36,741 bases of DNA, taken from positions 1 through 36,741 of the forward strand of contig JALCNW010000045.1 of the NCBI GenBank assembly GCA_022649305.1, in the 5' to 3' direction. The notes below the pieces were generated by a model. That model made no database searches and was not told the DNA's origin. It was given only the letters and a program-made list of their open reading frames with translations. Positions 9,163 through 17,837 of this stretch are shown piece after piece. Position numbers and translations under genes: made by a program. This DNA is from Enterobacter sp. (GTDB lineage Bacteria; Pseudomonadota; Gammaproteobacteria; Enterobacterales; Enterobacteriaceae). Position 1 is the stretch's first letter. Each line of letters starts with the position of its first letter.

Positions 9163-9392
9163 AAAATTTTCTTATTTTTTGGCGAACGAACGGCCATATT
9201 ACGCATAGCAAAAGCGACATTTCAATCTGTAACAAAGCGACGTAGCGGCGATAATATAGGCAAAAAGGGGATAATGTTCAGACTGACGAAAATCCTTCTA
9301 TGAAATGCTTCACAGAATTTATATATCAGATGATAAAACTAGTTTTAGGTTAAATAAAAGTTACGGTCTGGATTTATATGCTGAAATGATGA

Positions 9393-9428
9393 TTCGGGCT
9401 GAAAGATTACTTTTCTGTTCAGCCCGAA
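9393..9428 (-). terminator. Probable yhjD terminator
   Basis: The stem TTCGGGCTGAA / TTCAGCCCGAA (11 bp, perfect) has a 14-base loop and lies 8 bases past the yhjD stop. The sequence beyond it on the minus strand is AT-rich (ATCATCATTTC) but not a clean U-tract. Termination is therefore likely but not certain. Confidence 0.6.
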
Positions 9429-9435
9429 GGGCGAT

Positions 9436-10467
9436 TTACTTATGTGTTTTACCCGGCATTCGCGGGTCATCTTTATACTCGGCGGTGGCGATCCATGCGG
9501 CGCAGAACAGCGTCAGGCGGGCAAAGAAGTAGAAGAATGCCATCAGACCCAGCACCGAACCAAACGCCGCACCCGAAGGTGATTTCACCAGCGCCGGGAG
9601 GGTATAGGTCATCACAATCTTGATCACTTCAAAGCCAATAGCGGCGATGAATGTACCGCGAATCAGCGCTTTTTTACGTGGACGGTGGCGCGGCAGTCGC
9701 CAAAATATCCAGAAGAAAAGCAGATAGTTGGCAAAAATAGAAATCGCCAGACCAATCAACCGCCAGGCCGGTTTGAGCCACTCGATAGAGTCGAGGTACA
9801 GCGCAGAAATAATCATTTGCTGCGCCGAACCTGCCACGGAGGTTATCGATAAGGTCACAATCAGCGCGAATAGCAGCCCTATCAGCGAGACAAAGTCGCG
9901 CAGATACTTAATCCAGATTTTCTCCTGATCCTGCGGCGTACGTTCCCACACGTCACGCGACTGGGCGCGAATCGCTTCACGCAGATTGCCCATCCAGTTA
10001 ATACCCGAATACAGCGCAATCAACAGCCCCACTATTCCCACGGTGGTACGCTGCTGCACGGCAGTGCTAATGGTGCTTTTCAGCGTGGCGGCGAGCGTCG
10101 GATCGCTGACGTTGGTCAGAATTTTATTGAAGATGTCCTGTAGCAGCGTAGGGTGCGAGGCGAGAACAAAGCCCGCCGCGGCAAACGACACCATCAAAAT
10201 GGGAATCATCGATAAAAACGAGAAATAGGTAATAGCGGCACCAAACTGGTTCCCCATGCGGTCGTTGAAGCGCTCGGTAGCGCGTATCAGGTGCGCAATC
10301 ATCGGGCGACGCTGAATCTTTTGTGCGGTATCGGTGACCGTTTCCAGCGCCTTGTTCGCTTTGCTGTGGGATTTATCTTCGTCAGGCTTTGTTTCCATCT
10401 TTTTGATGGGATCGTATTCCAGTTCCTGGGTCGGTCGTTGCTGGTTGTTTTCCGGCGTCACACGCAT
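9436..10467 (-). CDS. yhjD: Inner membrane protein YhjD (YihY/BrkB family)
   Basis: YhjD belongs to the YihY/BrkB family of polytopic inner membrane proteins, formerly mislabelled RNase BN. In E. coli a yhjD point mutation suppresses lethality of Kdo-deficient lipid A, suggesting a role in lipid export. The N-terminal 60 residues are polar and cytoplasmic. About six membrane segments follow, among them ITYFSFLSMIPILMVSFAAA, LIGLLFALIVTLSITSVAG and LMAFFYFFARLTLFCAAWIA. ATG 10467 gives 343 residues. The GTG two codons later (10461) has better spacing from AAAAGG and matches the E. coli N-terminus (337 residues), so the start is uncertain by two codons. Confidence 0.93.
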   Translation of the reverse strand: MRVTPENNQQRPTQELEYDPIKKMETKPDEDKSHSKANKALETVTDTAQKIQRRPMIAHLIRATERFNDRMGNQFGAAITYFSFLSMIPILMVSFAAAGFVLASHPTLLQDIFNKILTNVSDPTLAATLKSTISTAVQQRTTVGIVGLLIALYSGINWMGNLREAIRAQSRDVWERTPQDQEKIWIKYLRDFVSLIGLLFALIVTLSITSVAGSAQQMIISALYLDSIEWLKPAWRLIGLAISIFANYLLFFWIFWRLPRHRPRKKALIRGTFIAAIGFEVIKIVMTYTLPALVKSPSGAAFGSVLGLMAFFYFFARLTLFCAAWIATAEYKDDPRMPGKTHK

Positions 10468-10512
10468 TTTCCTTTTCGTTTAGCTGGATGTAATGGGAAG
10501 TATAGCCTGCGG

Positions 10513-11412
10513 CTAGTCAACGTAAGCTTTCATTATCCCGGTAAGCCATTCCATGAACAGATGAACGCGACGGGAGAGGTTACGGCGGTGAGGATAAATC
10601 AGCGAAACCGGCATCGGTTCGGCGCGATATTGCGGCAGAATTTCCAGGAGTTTTTTGCTGCGTAACGCTTCGCGCACGCCGATTCGCGGTACCTGTATAA
10701 TCCCCAGACCGGCAAGACAGGCCGCGTGGTAGGTTTCGGTGCTGTTGACGGTTAATACGCCTCCGGTTTTTATCCATCGCGTTGAATCACCCTGATAAAA
10801 CTCAAAACCCTGCGGGCGGACACCGAGATTCACCGCGTAATGAATCACCGCATGCGAGGCCAAATCATCCAGATTCTCGGGATAGCCAAAACGCGCCAGA
10901 TAATCGGGGCTGGCACAGTTGATTATTGAGAGTTTGCCAAGCGGTCGGGCAATCAGCCCAGAATCTTTCAACGTGCCGACGCGTACCACGCAGTCAAATC
11001 CTTCACGAATGACGTCGACCAGGCGATCGCTACTGCTCAGTTCTAGCTCAATGCCAGGATACTGCTGGAGAAAAGTGGGCAGTTTCGGGATGACTAAATT
11101 TCGCGCAACCCCAACGGGCATATCGACGCGTAATCGACCGCTAATGCTGGTGGGATCATGCTGGAAAAGTCCGTCCAGTTCATCGAGGTTGGCGAGCAGA
11201 TCTTTTGCCCGCTCGTAATAGACCATGCCGTCCTGCGTAAGGCTTACGCGGCGCGTGGTGCGGTGCAAAAGCTGTGTTCCCAGCAGGTTCTCCAGCGCCT
11301 GGATTTGACGCGATACGCTACCTTTAGGAAGGCCCAGCGTGTCGGCGGCGCGAGAAAAACTCTCCAGTTCCGCTACGCGGATGAAGAGCTGCATTGCGTG
11401 AATTTTATCCAT
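10513..11412 (-). CDS. yhjC: LysR-type regulator YhjC (RcdB)
   Basis: This 299-residue LysR-type regulator has an N-terminal winged helix-turn-helix at residues 1-60 (MDKIHAMQLFIRVAELESFSRAADTLGLPKGSVSRQ, split here only by family convention) and a periplasmic-binding-like effector domain from about residue 90 (ISGRLRVDMPVGVARNLVIP). It closely resembles E. coli YhjC, also called RcdB. The gene is divergent from a short-chain dehydrogenase, with 119 bp between starts. That is the classic LysR arrangement and makes the dehydrogenase its most likely target (inference). Confidence 0.92.
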   Translation of the reverse strand: MDKIHAMQLFIRVAELESFSRAADTLGLPKGSVSRQIQALENLLGTQLLHRTTRRVSLTQDGMVYYERAKDLLANLDELDGLFQHDPTSISGRLRVDMPVGVARNLVIPKLPTFLQQYPGIELELSSSDRLVDVIREGFDCVVRVGTLKDSGLIARPLGKLSIINCASPDYLARFGYPENLDDLASHAVIHYAVNLGVRPQGFEFYQGDSTRWIKTGGVLTVNSTETYHAACLAGLGIIQVPRIGVREALRSKKLLEILPQYRAEPMPVSLIYPHRRNLSRRVHLFMEWLTGIMKAYVD

Positions 11413-11531
11413 AGGCTGCGCTCATTATTGTTGTCATTGAAACAGTGAAGCGTTTTTCAGCGTCTTTATTGATTTTCTATCACCTAATAAGCTCTTTCTC
11501 AATCACCGTAACAAGCGAAACGAGGTTTATC

Positions 11532-12290
11532 ATGAGTGAACGTATTGCATTAGTGACTGGCGGGAGCCGTGGCCTGGGTAAGAATGCGGCATTGAAGCTG
11601 GCAGCGAAGGGAACAGGAATTATTCTGACCTATAACAGCAGCCAGAAAGAAGCACGTCATGTTGTGCATGAAATTGAAGAAAAGGGCGTAAAAGCCGTGG
11701 CTTTACCGCTGAACGTCGGCGAAATCGCCAGTTTCGAAAAATTTGCCGCCGAAGTGCGGTCGCAGCTTAAGCATGTGTGGCAGCGCGACTCCTTCGATTA
11801 TTTATTGAACAATGCGGGTACTGGTTTATACGCTCCTTATGCGGAAACCACCGTCGAACAGTTTGATGATGCCATGAACATCCATTTCAAAGGACCGTTC
11901 TTCCTGACCCAGCGACTGCTGCCGATGCTTAAAAACGGCGGGCGTATCCTTAATGTCTCCAGCGGGCTTGCTCGTTTCGCACAGCCGGGCTCCAGTACCT
12001 ATGCGGCGATGAAAGGGGCGATGGAAGTGCTCACTCGCTACCAGGCCAAAGAGCTGGGCGCGCGAGGAATAACGGCTAATATCATTGCGCCTGGGGCGAT
12101 TGAAACTGATTTTGGCGGCGGGCGCGTACGTGATAATGAACATATTAATCAGATGATTGCCTCGCAAACCGCGCTTGGACGCGTTGGCCTGCCAGATGAC
12201 ATTGGCGATGCCATTGCAGCATTGCTGAGCGATGAGCTAGGTTGGATGAATGCCCAGCGTATCGAAGTTTCTGGCGGCATGTTCCTGTAA
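11532..12290 (+). CDS. Short-chain dehydrogenase/reductase (SDR)
   Basis: This 252-residue classical SDR is predicted to be an NAD(P)-dependent oxidoreductase with an unknown small-molecule substrate. The cofactor motif TGGSRGLG is at residues 8-15, NNAG near residue 97, and the catalytic Ser (VSSGLARF) and Tyr-x3-Lys (YAAMK) are present. The C-terminal AQRIEVSGGMFL is typical. An in-frame ATG at 11445 would add 29 hydrophobic residues unlike SDR proteins. ATG 11532 puts the glycine motif at the usual distance from the start. Divergent from yhjC and absent at this position in E. coli, it is probably an acquired or lineage-specific gene under YhjC control. Confidence 0.9.
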   Translation: MSERIALVTGGSRGLGKNAALKLAAKGTGIILTYNSSQKEARHVVHEIEEKGVKAVALPLNVGEIASFEKFAAEVRSQLKHVWQRDSFDYLLNNAGTGLYAPYAETTVEQFDDAMNIHFKGPFFLTQRLLPMLKNGGRILNVSSGLARFAQPGSSTYAAMKGAMEVLTRYQAKELGARGITANIIAPGAIETDFGGGRVRDNEHINQMIASQTALGRVGLPDDIGDAIAALLSDELGWMNAQRIEVSGGMFL

Positions 12291-12478
12291 TAGCTGAATA
12301 AAGGGGAGGGATCCCCCGCATTTTGCATTGAGATGATCCTTAATTAAGTTATTTCAAAAATTTATAATTGTTCGTTGTTGAAGCAGATTTGTAACCCTTA
12401 TGGGTAATACGCTTTCCGCTAAAACGCATCTCTGTAGAATGCCTTCGTTATAATTACATATCAGAAGGATGCACATTC

Positions 12479-13081
12479 ATGCGAGTCATCATGTTTGACA
12501 GGCAGTCAATATTTATTCATGGAGCGATAGGCAGTCTGCGCGGGATTATTCCTGAAATAAATATCGACGGAACGAGTCAGGCTGATGAGTTGTGGCCATT
12601 ATTAACGGCTTCACCTGCCGCTATTGTTATGATCGACGGCAGTCTGCATCGTGAATATTGCCTGTGGTTGTTGGACGAGCTCAATTCGCGTTTTCCGGCG
12701 CTGCGAGTGGTGATGGTGCTGGCGAAAAAAGAGGCCGACTGGGTTGAACAGCTGGTGCAGCGCAACGTCATGGCGATCGTTCCGCGCCACTCCTCGGCGG
12801 ATATGTATGCCTCGGTTCTGCGGATGGTGGCATCCGGGATGATGTGTTGTCCTGGAGAGTGGCTAAAATCGGCCTTACAGCCACAATATGAATTGGCCTC
12901 ATTGAGCGAGCGCCAGCGAGAAGTGCTAAAGCTGCTGGCCGAAGGGGAATCTAACAAGGAAATCAGCCGAGCGCTTAACATCAGTGCGGGCACAGTCAAA
13001 GCGCATCTCGAAACGCTTTTTCGTCTGCTGGATGTTAAAAATCGTACTCAGGCTGCCATGCTATACACCCGCGTGGCTTAA
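12479..13081 (+). CDS. yhjB: LuxR-type response regulator-like protein YhjB
   Basis: This 200-residue regulator resembles E. coli YhjB. Residues 1-120 are receiver-like (RVIMFDRQSIFIHG; IVMIDGSLH). The acidic pocket looks degenerate, so phosphorylation is doubtful. Residues 136-200 form a LuxR/FixJ helix-turn-helix (LSERQREVLKLLAEGESNKE, then ISRALNISAGTVKAHLETLF). AGAAGGA lies 9 bases before the ATG. The last 21 bp overlap the 3' end of the convergent lysozyme-like gene. In E. coli yhjB sits next to treF, and here three extra genes separate them. Targets are unknown. Confidence 0.92.
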   Translation: MRVIMFDRQSIFIHGAIGSLRGIIPEINIDGTSQADELWPLLTASPAAIVMIDGSLHREYCLWLLDELNSRFPALRVVMVLAKKEADWVEQLVQRNVMAIVPRHSSADMYASVLRMVASGMMCCPGEWLKSALQPQYELASLSERQREVLKLLAEGESNKEISRALNISAGTVKAHLETLFRLLDVKNRTQAAMLYTRVA

Positions 13082-13546
13082 CGCCGATTGCGGGCAGTCG
13101 TTTATCGTAAACAACTCACACTCAGCCTGACGAAGTGCCGCCAGGCTGGGAATATATTTCCCGTTAAGCATCTGCTCATGCCGCCATATCTCAGTGGCTT
13201 TCGCGTAATTTCCCTGCGCAATATCATTAAGTATTCCCGTTTGCATCACTTGCGTTTTACCGCAACTGAATATCAGCGAAATCAAAGCATCGTACTGAAA
13301 TTGCCCAAGCGTTATCCCGATATTTTCATGCAGGAACTGTTCGCATATATCGATATCCGCACTTAACAATATTTCGGCCTGAGATGGCGTAATGATATCG
13401 CCAAAGCAATCGGCTGGAGAGACAATATGTCCATATCCAATTACCCATAATCCGCTTTCATCGCGATATTTTTCCAGTGAAAGTCCCTGATATTTTTTTA
13501 TCAGGTTAATTCCTGCGAGGGAAATTTGCAGTAATTGGTATGTCAT
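13061..13546 (-). CDS. GH24 lysozyme-like protein lacking the catalytic Glu
   Basis: The 161-residue protein has the phage/T4-type lysozyme fold signature LIKKYQGLSLEKYRDESGLW then VIGYGH, and the C-terminal RQAECELF typical of GH24 enzymes. Active GH24 lysozymes use a Glu-Asp-Thr triad, as in FEGLR..YxD..G..TIGYGH. Here the Glu is Gln20 (codon CAG), Asp29 remains, and the Thr is Val35. Muralytic activity is therefore doubtful, and a binding or regulatory role is possible. There is no signal peptide, holin or other phage gene nearby. GC is about 42% over 13201-13440 by hand count, visibly lower than in flanking core genes, which suggests transfer. GAGGAA precedes the ATG. It overlaps yhjB tail-to-tail. 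Confidence 0.85.
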   Translation of the reverse strand: MTYQLLQISLAGINLIKKYQGLSLEKYRDESGLWVIGYGHIVSPADCFGDIITPSQAEILLSADIDICEQFLHENIGITLGQFQYDALISLIFSCGKTQVMQTGILNDIAQGNYAKATEIWRHEQMLNGKYIPSLAALRQAECELFTINDCPQSALSHAGV

Positions 13547-13599
13547 CTTCGTTTCCTCATGTCAGGCGATACTGTAGAGGAAACAAAGACGAGAAAGAA

Positions 13600-14148
13600 T
13601 CAGCCAAATGGCAGTTGATCGACGTGATATTCGTGCTTAAGCAGGCCAAAGATCCAGTCGTTGTACCATTGCCCAGAGAGCGCAAAGTTTTCTCGTAGTT
13701 CACCTTCGAGGACAAAACCGGTCTTTTCCAGCAAGCCACGGGAGGCCAGATTACCCGCCGTCACGGTAGCCATCAGACGGCGAATTCCGCCCTGTTCAAA
13801 GGCAAAATCACACACCGCACGTAACGACTCGTACCCATATCCTTTTCCCTGAGCTTCAGGAGCGAACAGGAAACCCACTTCTGCACAATCATCTTCTCGA
13901 TGAATGTATCCCGTCATACCGAGCGGCGTTTGGCTTTGCGCATCACGCACCACCAGACACAGCCAGTGTGCGCTGCCGGGCATCCAGGGCTGGAGGCGCG
14001 GTTCGAATGCTGCCCTGATGTCTGCAACAGGGCGTTTATCGCCCACGTAGCGCATCACATCGGGATGCTGTTGTAGCGACAGATAAAAGGGCCAGTCATG
14101 CTCCTGCAAGGGCGAGCACGTTAATCGAGAAGTCGTCAGTACAGGCAT
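13600..14148 (-). CDS. GNAT family N-acetyltransferase (RimJ/RimL-like)
   Basis: This 182-residue acetyltransferase of the Acetyltransf_3 (RimJ/RimL) branch starts with TTSRLTCSPLQEHDWPFYLSL, the usual strand-helix opening of this group. The acetyl-CoA pyrophosphate loop is seen as PEAQGKGYGYESL, near residue 98. NLASRGLLEKTGFVLEGEL matches the conserved N-x-x-S-x-x-x-x-E-K-x-G-F block. The acceptor could be a protein N-terminus, an amino sugar or an antibiotic, and the sequence does not decide. It lies upstream of, and on the same strand as, the lysozyme-like gene, with 53 bp between them. Confidence 0.88.
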   Translation of the reverse strand: MPVLTTSRLTCSPLQEHDWPFYLSLQQHPDVMRYVGDKRPVADIRAAFEPRLQPWMPGSAHWLCLVVRDAQSQTPLGMTGYIHREDDCAEVGFLFAPEAQGKGYGYESLRAVCDFAFEQGGIRRLMATVTAGNLASRGLLEKTGFVLEGELRENFALSGQWYNDWIFGLLKHEYHVDQLPFG

Positions 14149-14290
14149 CCGGTTCTCCTATAACAATTTTCAATGATTATAGAGTTGTCACTTTATTTAT
14201 CCATAATCTCAGTTATGTTTAACCGCGTATAAATAAAAAGAAAAATGACCATACGGCCAACTTAGTCTGCTTCGTTGTACATTAAGGAAA

Positions 14291-15883
14291 ATGATGACTT
14301 TAAGTCCAACACATCACGTCCGCGAGCAGTTTGAACACTGCCTCGCCATTATTCGTCAGGCCTCAATAGAGATCCTGCTCCTTCTTGATGTTCATGTCTC
14401 GGAAGGAAAAGACCCGCGTTGGTTTCTGGAACAGCTCGATACGGCCCGCCTGGCACTGGGTGGCTGGACGGTCGTAGCAAAACGCCTGAACCTCAACGAT
14501 GCAGAAATGACGGATTTCACGCTACAGCTTCGGCTTTTACAGCAGCGCGTTCCACAGTATGAGAACGGTCAGGATGTGACGCAGAACCAGCTTATCGCCG
14601 CGATGCGCTTTGTCACTGCGCTTGAACATCTGCGCTCGCAGCAGCCACTGCTGGGCTACAGCACCGAACTGAAAGTGGGCGGCGAGGCTCAGCAGCAGCA
14701 AGCACACAAACAGGTGCGCGCGCTGGAGCTGATGCTTAAGTCGCTGATCATGCAGGCATGGCCCGACCCGGTGCGGCTCAACAATCATCTAAAAACCTTG
14801 TTTAACGCTGACCGTGTCCGGCGCTGGTTAAAAATGGCCGACCGTAACGACGTACTCAGCGGGATGATGTTCAGCGAACTGGCGTTGATGGTGGTGGATA
14901 AAAAAGAGTTCAGCCGCTATTACTCGCCGCTGTTTAACGATCGCAACGCCCTGACGTTGTTTGTTGAACCGCGCAAAACGTTGCAAACCTTCCTCGATGA
15001 TATCCGTCAAATTCGCAACGCGCTCACCGTGCAGCAGCCGCTCAGTTCCGCTCAGCTTTTGTTGCTGGATAACTATTACGCCCAAATCGCAGGCCCCATC
15101 CAGCGGGCATTTGAAGAAGGGCGGACGCGTATCAACCCGACAGGACTGATGGCCGTTGACGCGAGTGAACTGCACAACTTCTGGGAAAATGCGCAAAAAA
15201 TGGATCGACTGACCGGCGGCGATCTTTTTGAAATCCGCGACAGCATCGAAAAGCCAACTCAACGCGCGCCGCGTACGCCTGAACAGCGCGATCGGTTGAT
15301 CTCGGGTGCGCTCTGGGGAGCGGTTGGGGTGATGGTTATTGCGATCGTGGTAGGCGGGTTCTGGTTAGTTACCAGCACGACTCCGCCAGTTTCTGCCGTC
15401 AATACACAGGCTCAGGCCGCGCCGAAAGAGATGCGTGAAACGCCTTCCTCGCGAGAAACGCTCACGCGCATGGGCGTGACCTGGGATGAGAACAACTTGC
15501 GCTCGGCCATTGACCGTAACGACACGCGCGTGACGTTGCTGTTCCTCCAGGGTGGGATGGACTGGAAACTGGCCTGGACGGAACAGGCGATGGCCGCCGG
15601 TTACGACGACGTTCTTGAGGTGTTAATGCGCTACCGCCTGCAAATGGTGGAGCAAAAACCCTGTCGGCGTTTTATCACAACGTTGAGTCATGCCATGTCG
15701 ACTGGGGAATCACTAACGTCGATGCGTAAACAGTATTTGCAGGCATTTTGTACGGTACCGGCGGTGATTAAGCGTCAGAAATATGAAGTCGACCAGGCGA
15801 AACTCAGAACGCTGGCGCAGCCGGACGCCAGCACCAAAAAATGGCAGTCCATTCAGACCGCCATTTATGATGTGATTCGCTGA
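14291..15883 (+). CDS. STY4199-type HEPN-domain membrane protein
   Basis: The 530-residue protein resembles the STY4199 family known from Salmonella and relatives, whose function is unknown. Residues 1-330 are helical and cytoplasmic. The stretch FLDDIRQIRNALTVQQPLS resembles a Swt1-type HEPN core, but where HEPN RNases have RN-x3-H this reads R242-N-A-L-T-V247, so the His seems lost. One transmembrane segment lies at about 336-361 (GALWGAVGVMVIAIVVGGFW). The C-terminal part (about 397-450, LRSAIDRNDTRVTLLFLQGG) looks like ankyrin-type helical pairs and would be periplasmic or cytoplasmic depending on topology. Two tandem ATGs occur. AAGGA is 2 bases from the first and 5 from the second (14294), so the second may be used. 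Confidence 0.8.
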   Translation: MMTLSPTHHVREQFEHCLAIIRQASIEILLLLDVHVSEGKDPRWFLEQLDTARLALGGWTVVAKRLNLNDAEMTDFTLQLRLLQQRVPQYENGQDVTQNQLIAAMRFVTALEHLRSQQPLLGYSTELKVGGEAQQQQAHKQVRALELMLKSLIMQAWPDPVRLNNHLKTLFNADRVRRWLKMADRNDVLSGMMFSELALMVVDKKEFSRYYSPLFNDRNALTLFVEPRKTLQTFLDDIRQIRNALTVQQPLSSAQLLLLDNYYAQIAGPIQRAFEEGRTRINPTGLMAVDASELHNFWENAQKMDRLTGGDLFEIRDSIEKPTQRAPRTPEQRDRLISGALWGAVGVMVIAIVVGGFWLVTSTTPPVSAVNTQAQAAPKEMRETPSSRETLTRMGVTWDENNLRSAIDRNDTRVTLLFLQGGMDWKLAWTEQAMAAGYDDVLEVLMRYRLQMVEQKPCRRFITTLSHAMSTGESLTSMRKQYLQAFCTVPAVIKRQKYEVDQAKLRTLAQPDASTKKWQSIQTAIYDVIR

Positions 15884-15890
15884 TATTTCT

Positions 15891-15907
15891 CTCTCCCCGC
15901 GGGAGAG
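15891..15907. repeat. GC-rich hairpin between converging STY4199-type gene and treF
   Basis: CTCTCCC-CGC-GGGAGAG is a 7-bp perfect stem in the 35-bp gap between two converging genes. It lacks a T-run on either strand. It may act as a weak shared terminator or a short member of the CCCTC repeat group. Confidence 0.5.
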
Positions 15908-15918
15908 GGAACCTACAC

Positions 15919-17568
15919 TCAAGGCTCACCGTACAGCCCAATCAACCTGCGCACCACGCCGTTCGTCCAGCCGAACCCATCCTGCAATGGATATTCGCCG
16001 CCGCCGCCTTCACGCGGCGTGCTGCTGGCAATATGGTATTTCTCGATAAGCTTGTGATGCGCTTTGTAGAAATGATTCACCGTTTGCAGCCAGCTCCACG
16101 CAATTTCATCGCCTAACGAATCGTTGCCATACTGCTTAAAGCCCTGAATCGCCATCCATTGCAGCGGTGCCCAGCCGTTAGGTTTATCCCACTGTTCGCC
16201 GGTTTCATATTCGGTGGCCATAATACCGCCCGGCGTCAGCAGGCGCGCTTTAATGATGTCGGCCAGCCGATCGGCCTGCTCGTGCGTGGCCATACCAACG
16301 TACAACGGTACGATGCTGGCGGCAGAAAACAGCGCCATCTCTTCGCGTCGCCAGTCGTAATCGCGGTAGCAGCCGTTTTCGTCATCCCACAGATAACGAT
16401 TGACCGCCGCACGACGATCGTTCGCTTTCTGGCGGAACAGGTCAGCGGTCTCTTTCTCGCCTTTTGAGGCAGAAATATTGGCAATTGCGCTTTCCAGCTT
16501 AAACAGGAACGCGTTCAGATCGATGGGGATGAACTGGGTGGTGCGAATGCTGGCCAGGCGGCCCGGATCGCGCAGCCAGCGTGACGAGTAATCCCAGCCG
16601 GATGCCGCGCCCGCGCGTAAGTCGCGATACACCTCATTGGGTGGTCGCCCAGAATGCCGCGCGGTTTCGACATCCTCAATCCAGGACTCGTCACGCGGCG
16701 TATCTCGGTCGTCCCAGTAACGGTTGAGTAACGAACCGTCCGGCATACGTACGGCGCTGCGATAGGCCTGGTTAAGCATCAGCGATTCCGCGCCGTCCAT
16801 CCAGAAGGCGTACTCCATCTTCAGATGATCCAGGTAGCGTTTTGCACCGCGCACGCCATCTTCCTCGAACAGCTCAACCATCAGGGCAAACACTGGCGGC
16901 TGCGAGCGGCTCAGATAGTAGGTACGGTTGCCGTTAGGGATGTGGCCGTAGCGTTCGATCAGCCACGCAAAGTTATCCGCCATACATTTGAGTAAATCGT
17001 TGCGGCCACTTTCCGCCAGGCCCAGCATCGAGAAATACGAATCCCAGTAGTAGGTTTCACTGAATCGCCCACCGGGCACGATGTAGGCCTGCGGCAGCGC
17101 CAGCAGAGATGACCACGGGATGTGATCCTGCGGTTCCCGCGTCAGCACCGGCCACAGGTTATCAATGTGTTCTTTGAGCGTCTGGCTTGGGTCGGAGACA
17201 TATTCGGTGGTGAGATTATCCGGCATCCAGAAGTGGTTCTCGACAAACCGGGCCAGGTCGAAGTCGCGATGACGACGAACCTTACGGTAGCGAATAAGGA
17301 TATCCAACGGATCCATCTTAGGCGCACAGTCAGGAAAGGTTTTGCTGTCGGCAAACAGGCGCGACGACTGAACGTGTTCGAACAGTTCAAGATAGCGATC
17401 GGCAGGGGTCAACGCATCGGATGCGGGTAGCCCCTCAATCATTTCGGGTTCCGGCTCCGCCTCGATCATCTCATCCAGTTTTAACTCGCAGGGATCGGTT
17501 TCGTAGCGCAGCTCTTCTGCAATTTCGAATTCAACGATATCAGCTGCATGTAGTTTCTGGTTGAACAT
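15919..17568 (-). CDS. treF: Cytoplasmic trehalase TreF
   Basis: TreF hydrolyses trehalose to two glucose molecules in the cytoplasm, controlling trehalose built up under osmotic and stationary-phase stress. It belongs to glycoside hydrolase family 37. With ATG 17568 the protein has 549 residues, the E. coli length. Both trehalase signatures are present, [15 protein letters not shown] and [13 protein letters not shown], along with the glycine-rich [19 protein letters not shown] near the C-terminus. [10 protein letters not shown] contains the likely catalytic Asp. There is no signal peptide, unlike periplasmic TreA. A longer in-frame start (GTG 17676) would add 36 residues with no counterpart in E. 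coli TreF, and GGAGG supports 17568. Confidence 0.96.
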   Translation of the reverse strand: MFNQKLHAADIVEFEIAEELRYETDPCELKLDEMIEAEPEPEMIEGLPASDALTPADRYLELFEHVQSSRLFADSKTFPDCAPKMDPLDILIRYRKVRRHRDFDLARFVENHFWMPDNLTTEYVSDPSQTLKEHIDNLWPVLTREPQDHIPWSSLLALPQAYIVPGGRFSETYYWDSYFSMLGLAESGRNDLLKCMADNFAWLIERYGHIPNGNRTYYLSRSQPPVFALMVELFEEDGVRGAKRYLDHLKMEYAFWMDGAESLMLNQAYRSAVRMPDGSLLNRYWDDRDTPRDESWIEDVETARHSGRPPNEVYRDLRAGAASGWDYSSRWLRDPGRLASIRTTQFIPIDLNAFLFKLESAIANISASKGEKETADLFRQKANDRRAAVNRYLWDDENGCYRDYDWRREEMALFSAASIVPLYVGMATHEQADRLADIIKARLLTPGGIMATEYETGEQWDKPNGWAPLQWMAIQGFKQYGNDSLGDEIAWSWLQTVNHFYKAHHKLIEKYHIASSTPREGGGGEYPLQDGFGWTNGVVRRLIGLYGEP

Positions 17569-17579
17569 GGTGGTCAGGA

Positions 17580-17584
17580 CCTCC
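17580..17584 (-). promoter_or_regulatory. treF ribosome binding site
   Basis: On the minus strand GGAGG lies 11 bases before ATG 17568. It is the only strong Shine-Dalgarno sequence near the candidate starts and decides in favour of the 549-residue protein. Confidence 0.7.
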
Positions 17585-17812
17585 GGTTGTGATTTCACAA
17601 AGTCAGTTATTCCGGGTATCACATAAGCGTAGACACTCGCTTCGGTGTGTGGGTTGCGAAGTGTGCGGTCGATCACGTTTTATTGTTGGGCATTATGACG
17701 CCAAAGATGGTGTATCTGTTTGATTTGGCTGTATTAAAGAGATGTGTAAGAGGTTTTTATTTGAACGTGAATTCAGAGCATTCGTTTTGCAACGATTTAT
17801 GAATGTTAACAG

Positions 17813-17837
17813 AAAATGCCCCTCAAGAGAGGGGCAT
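17813..17837 (-). terminator. gor intrinsic terminator
   Basis: TGCCCCTC-AAGA-GAGGGGCA (8-bp perfect stem, 17817-17836) is followed on the minus strand by TTTTCTGTT. It lies 6 bases beyond the gor stop codon. Confidence 0.85.

Noticed and set aside
9305-9532. Plus-strand open frame between yhjE and yhjD
   Set aside because: It covers the yhjD terminator and runs antisense into yhjD. It has no SD and no recognisable motif.
11445-11531. Hydrophobic 29-residue extension of the first SDR, which could look like a signal peptide
   Set aside because: Classical SDRs are cytosolic and have the glycine motif near the start. The extension lies in the divergent promoter region with yhjC.
12302-12324. 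Possible terminator after the first SDR (GGGGAGGGATCCCCC then ATTTT)
   Set aside because: The stem is only four base pairs with a workable loop and the T-run is short and offset. Too weak to list as a feature.
13061-15883. Prophage remnant
   Set aside because: Only the lysozyme-like gene is phage-like. There is no integrase, holin, structural gene, tRNA or direct-repeat attachment site in the neighbourhood.
17569-17676. 36-codon N-terminal extension of TreF from a GTG at 17676
   Set aside because: It is open in frame but has no match in E. coli TreF, and GGAGG favours ATG 17568, giving exactly 549 residues.
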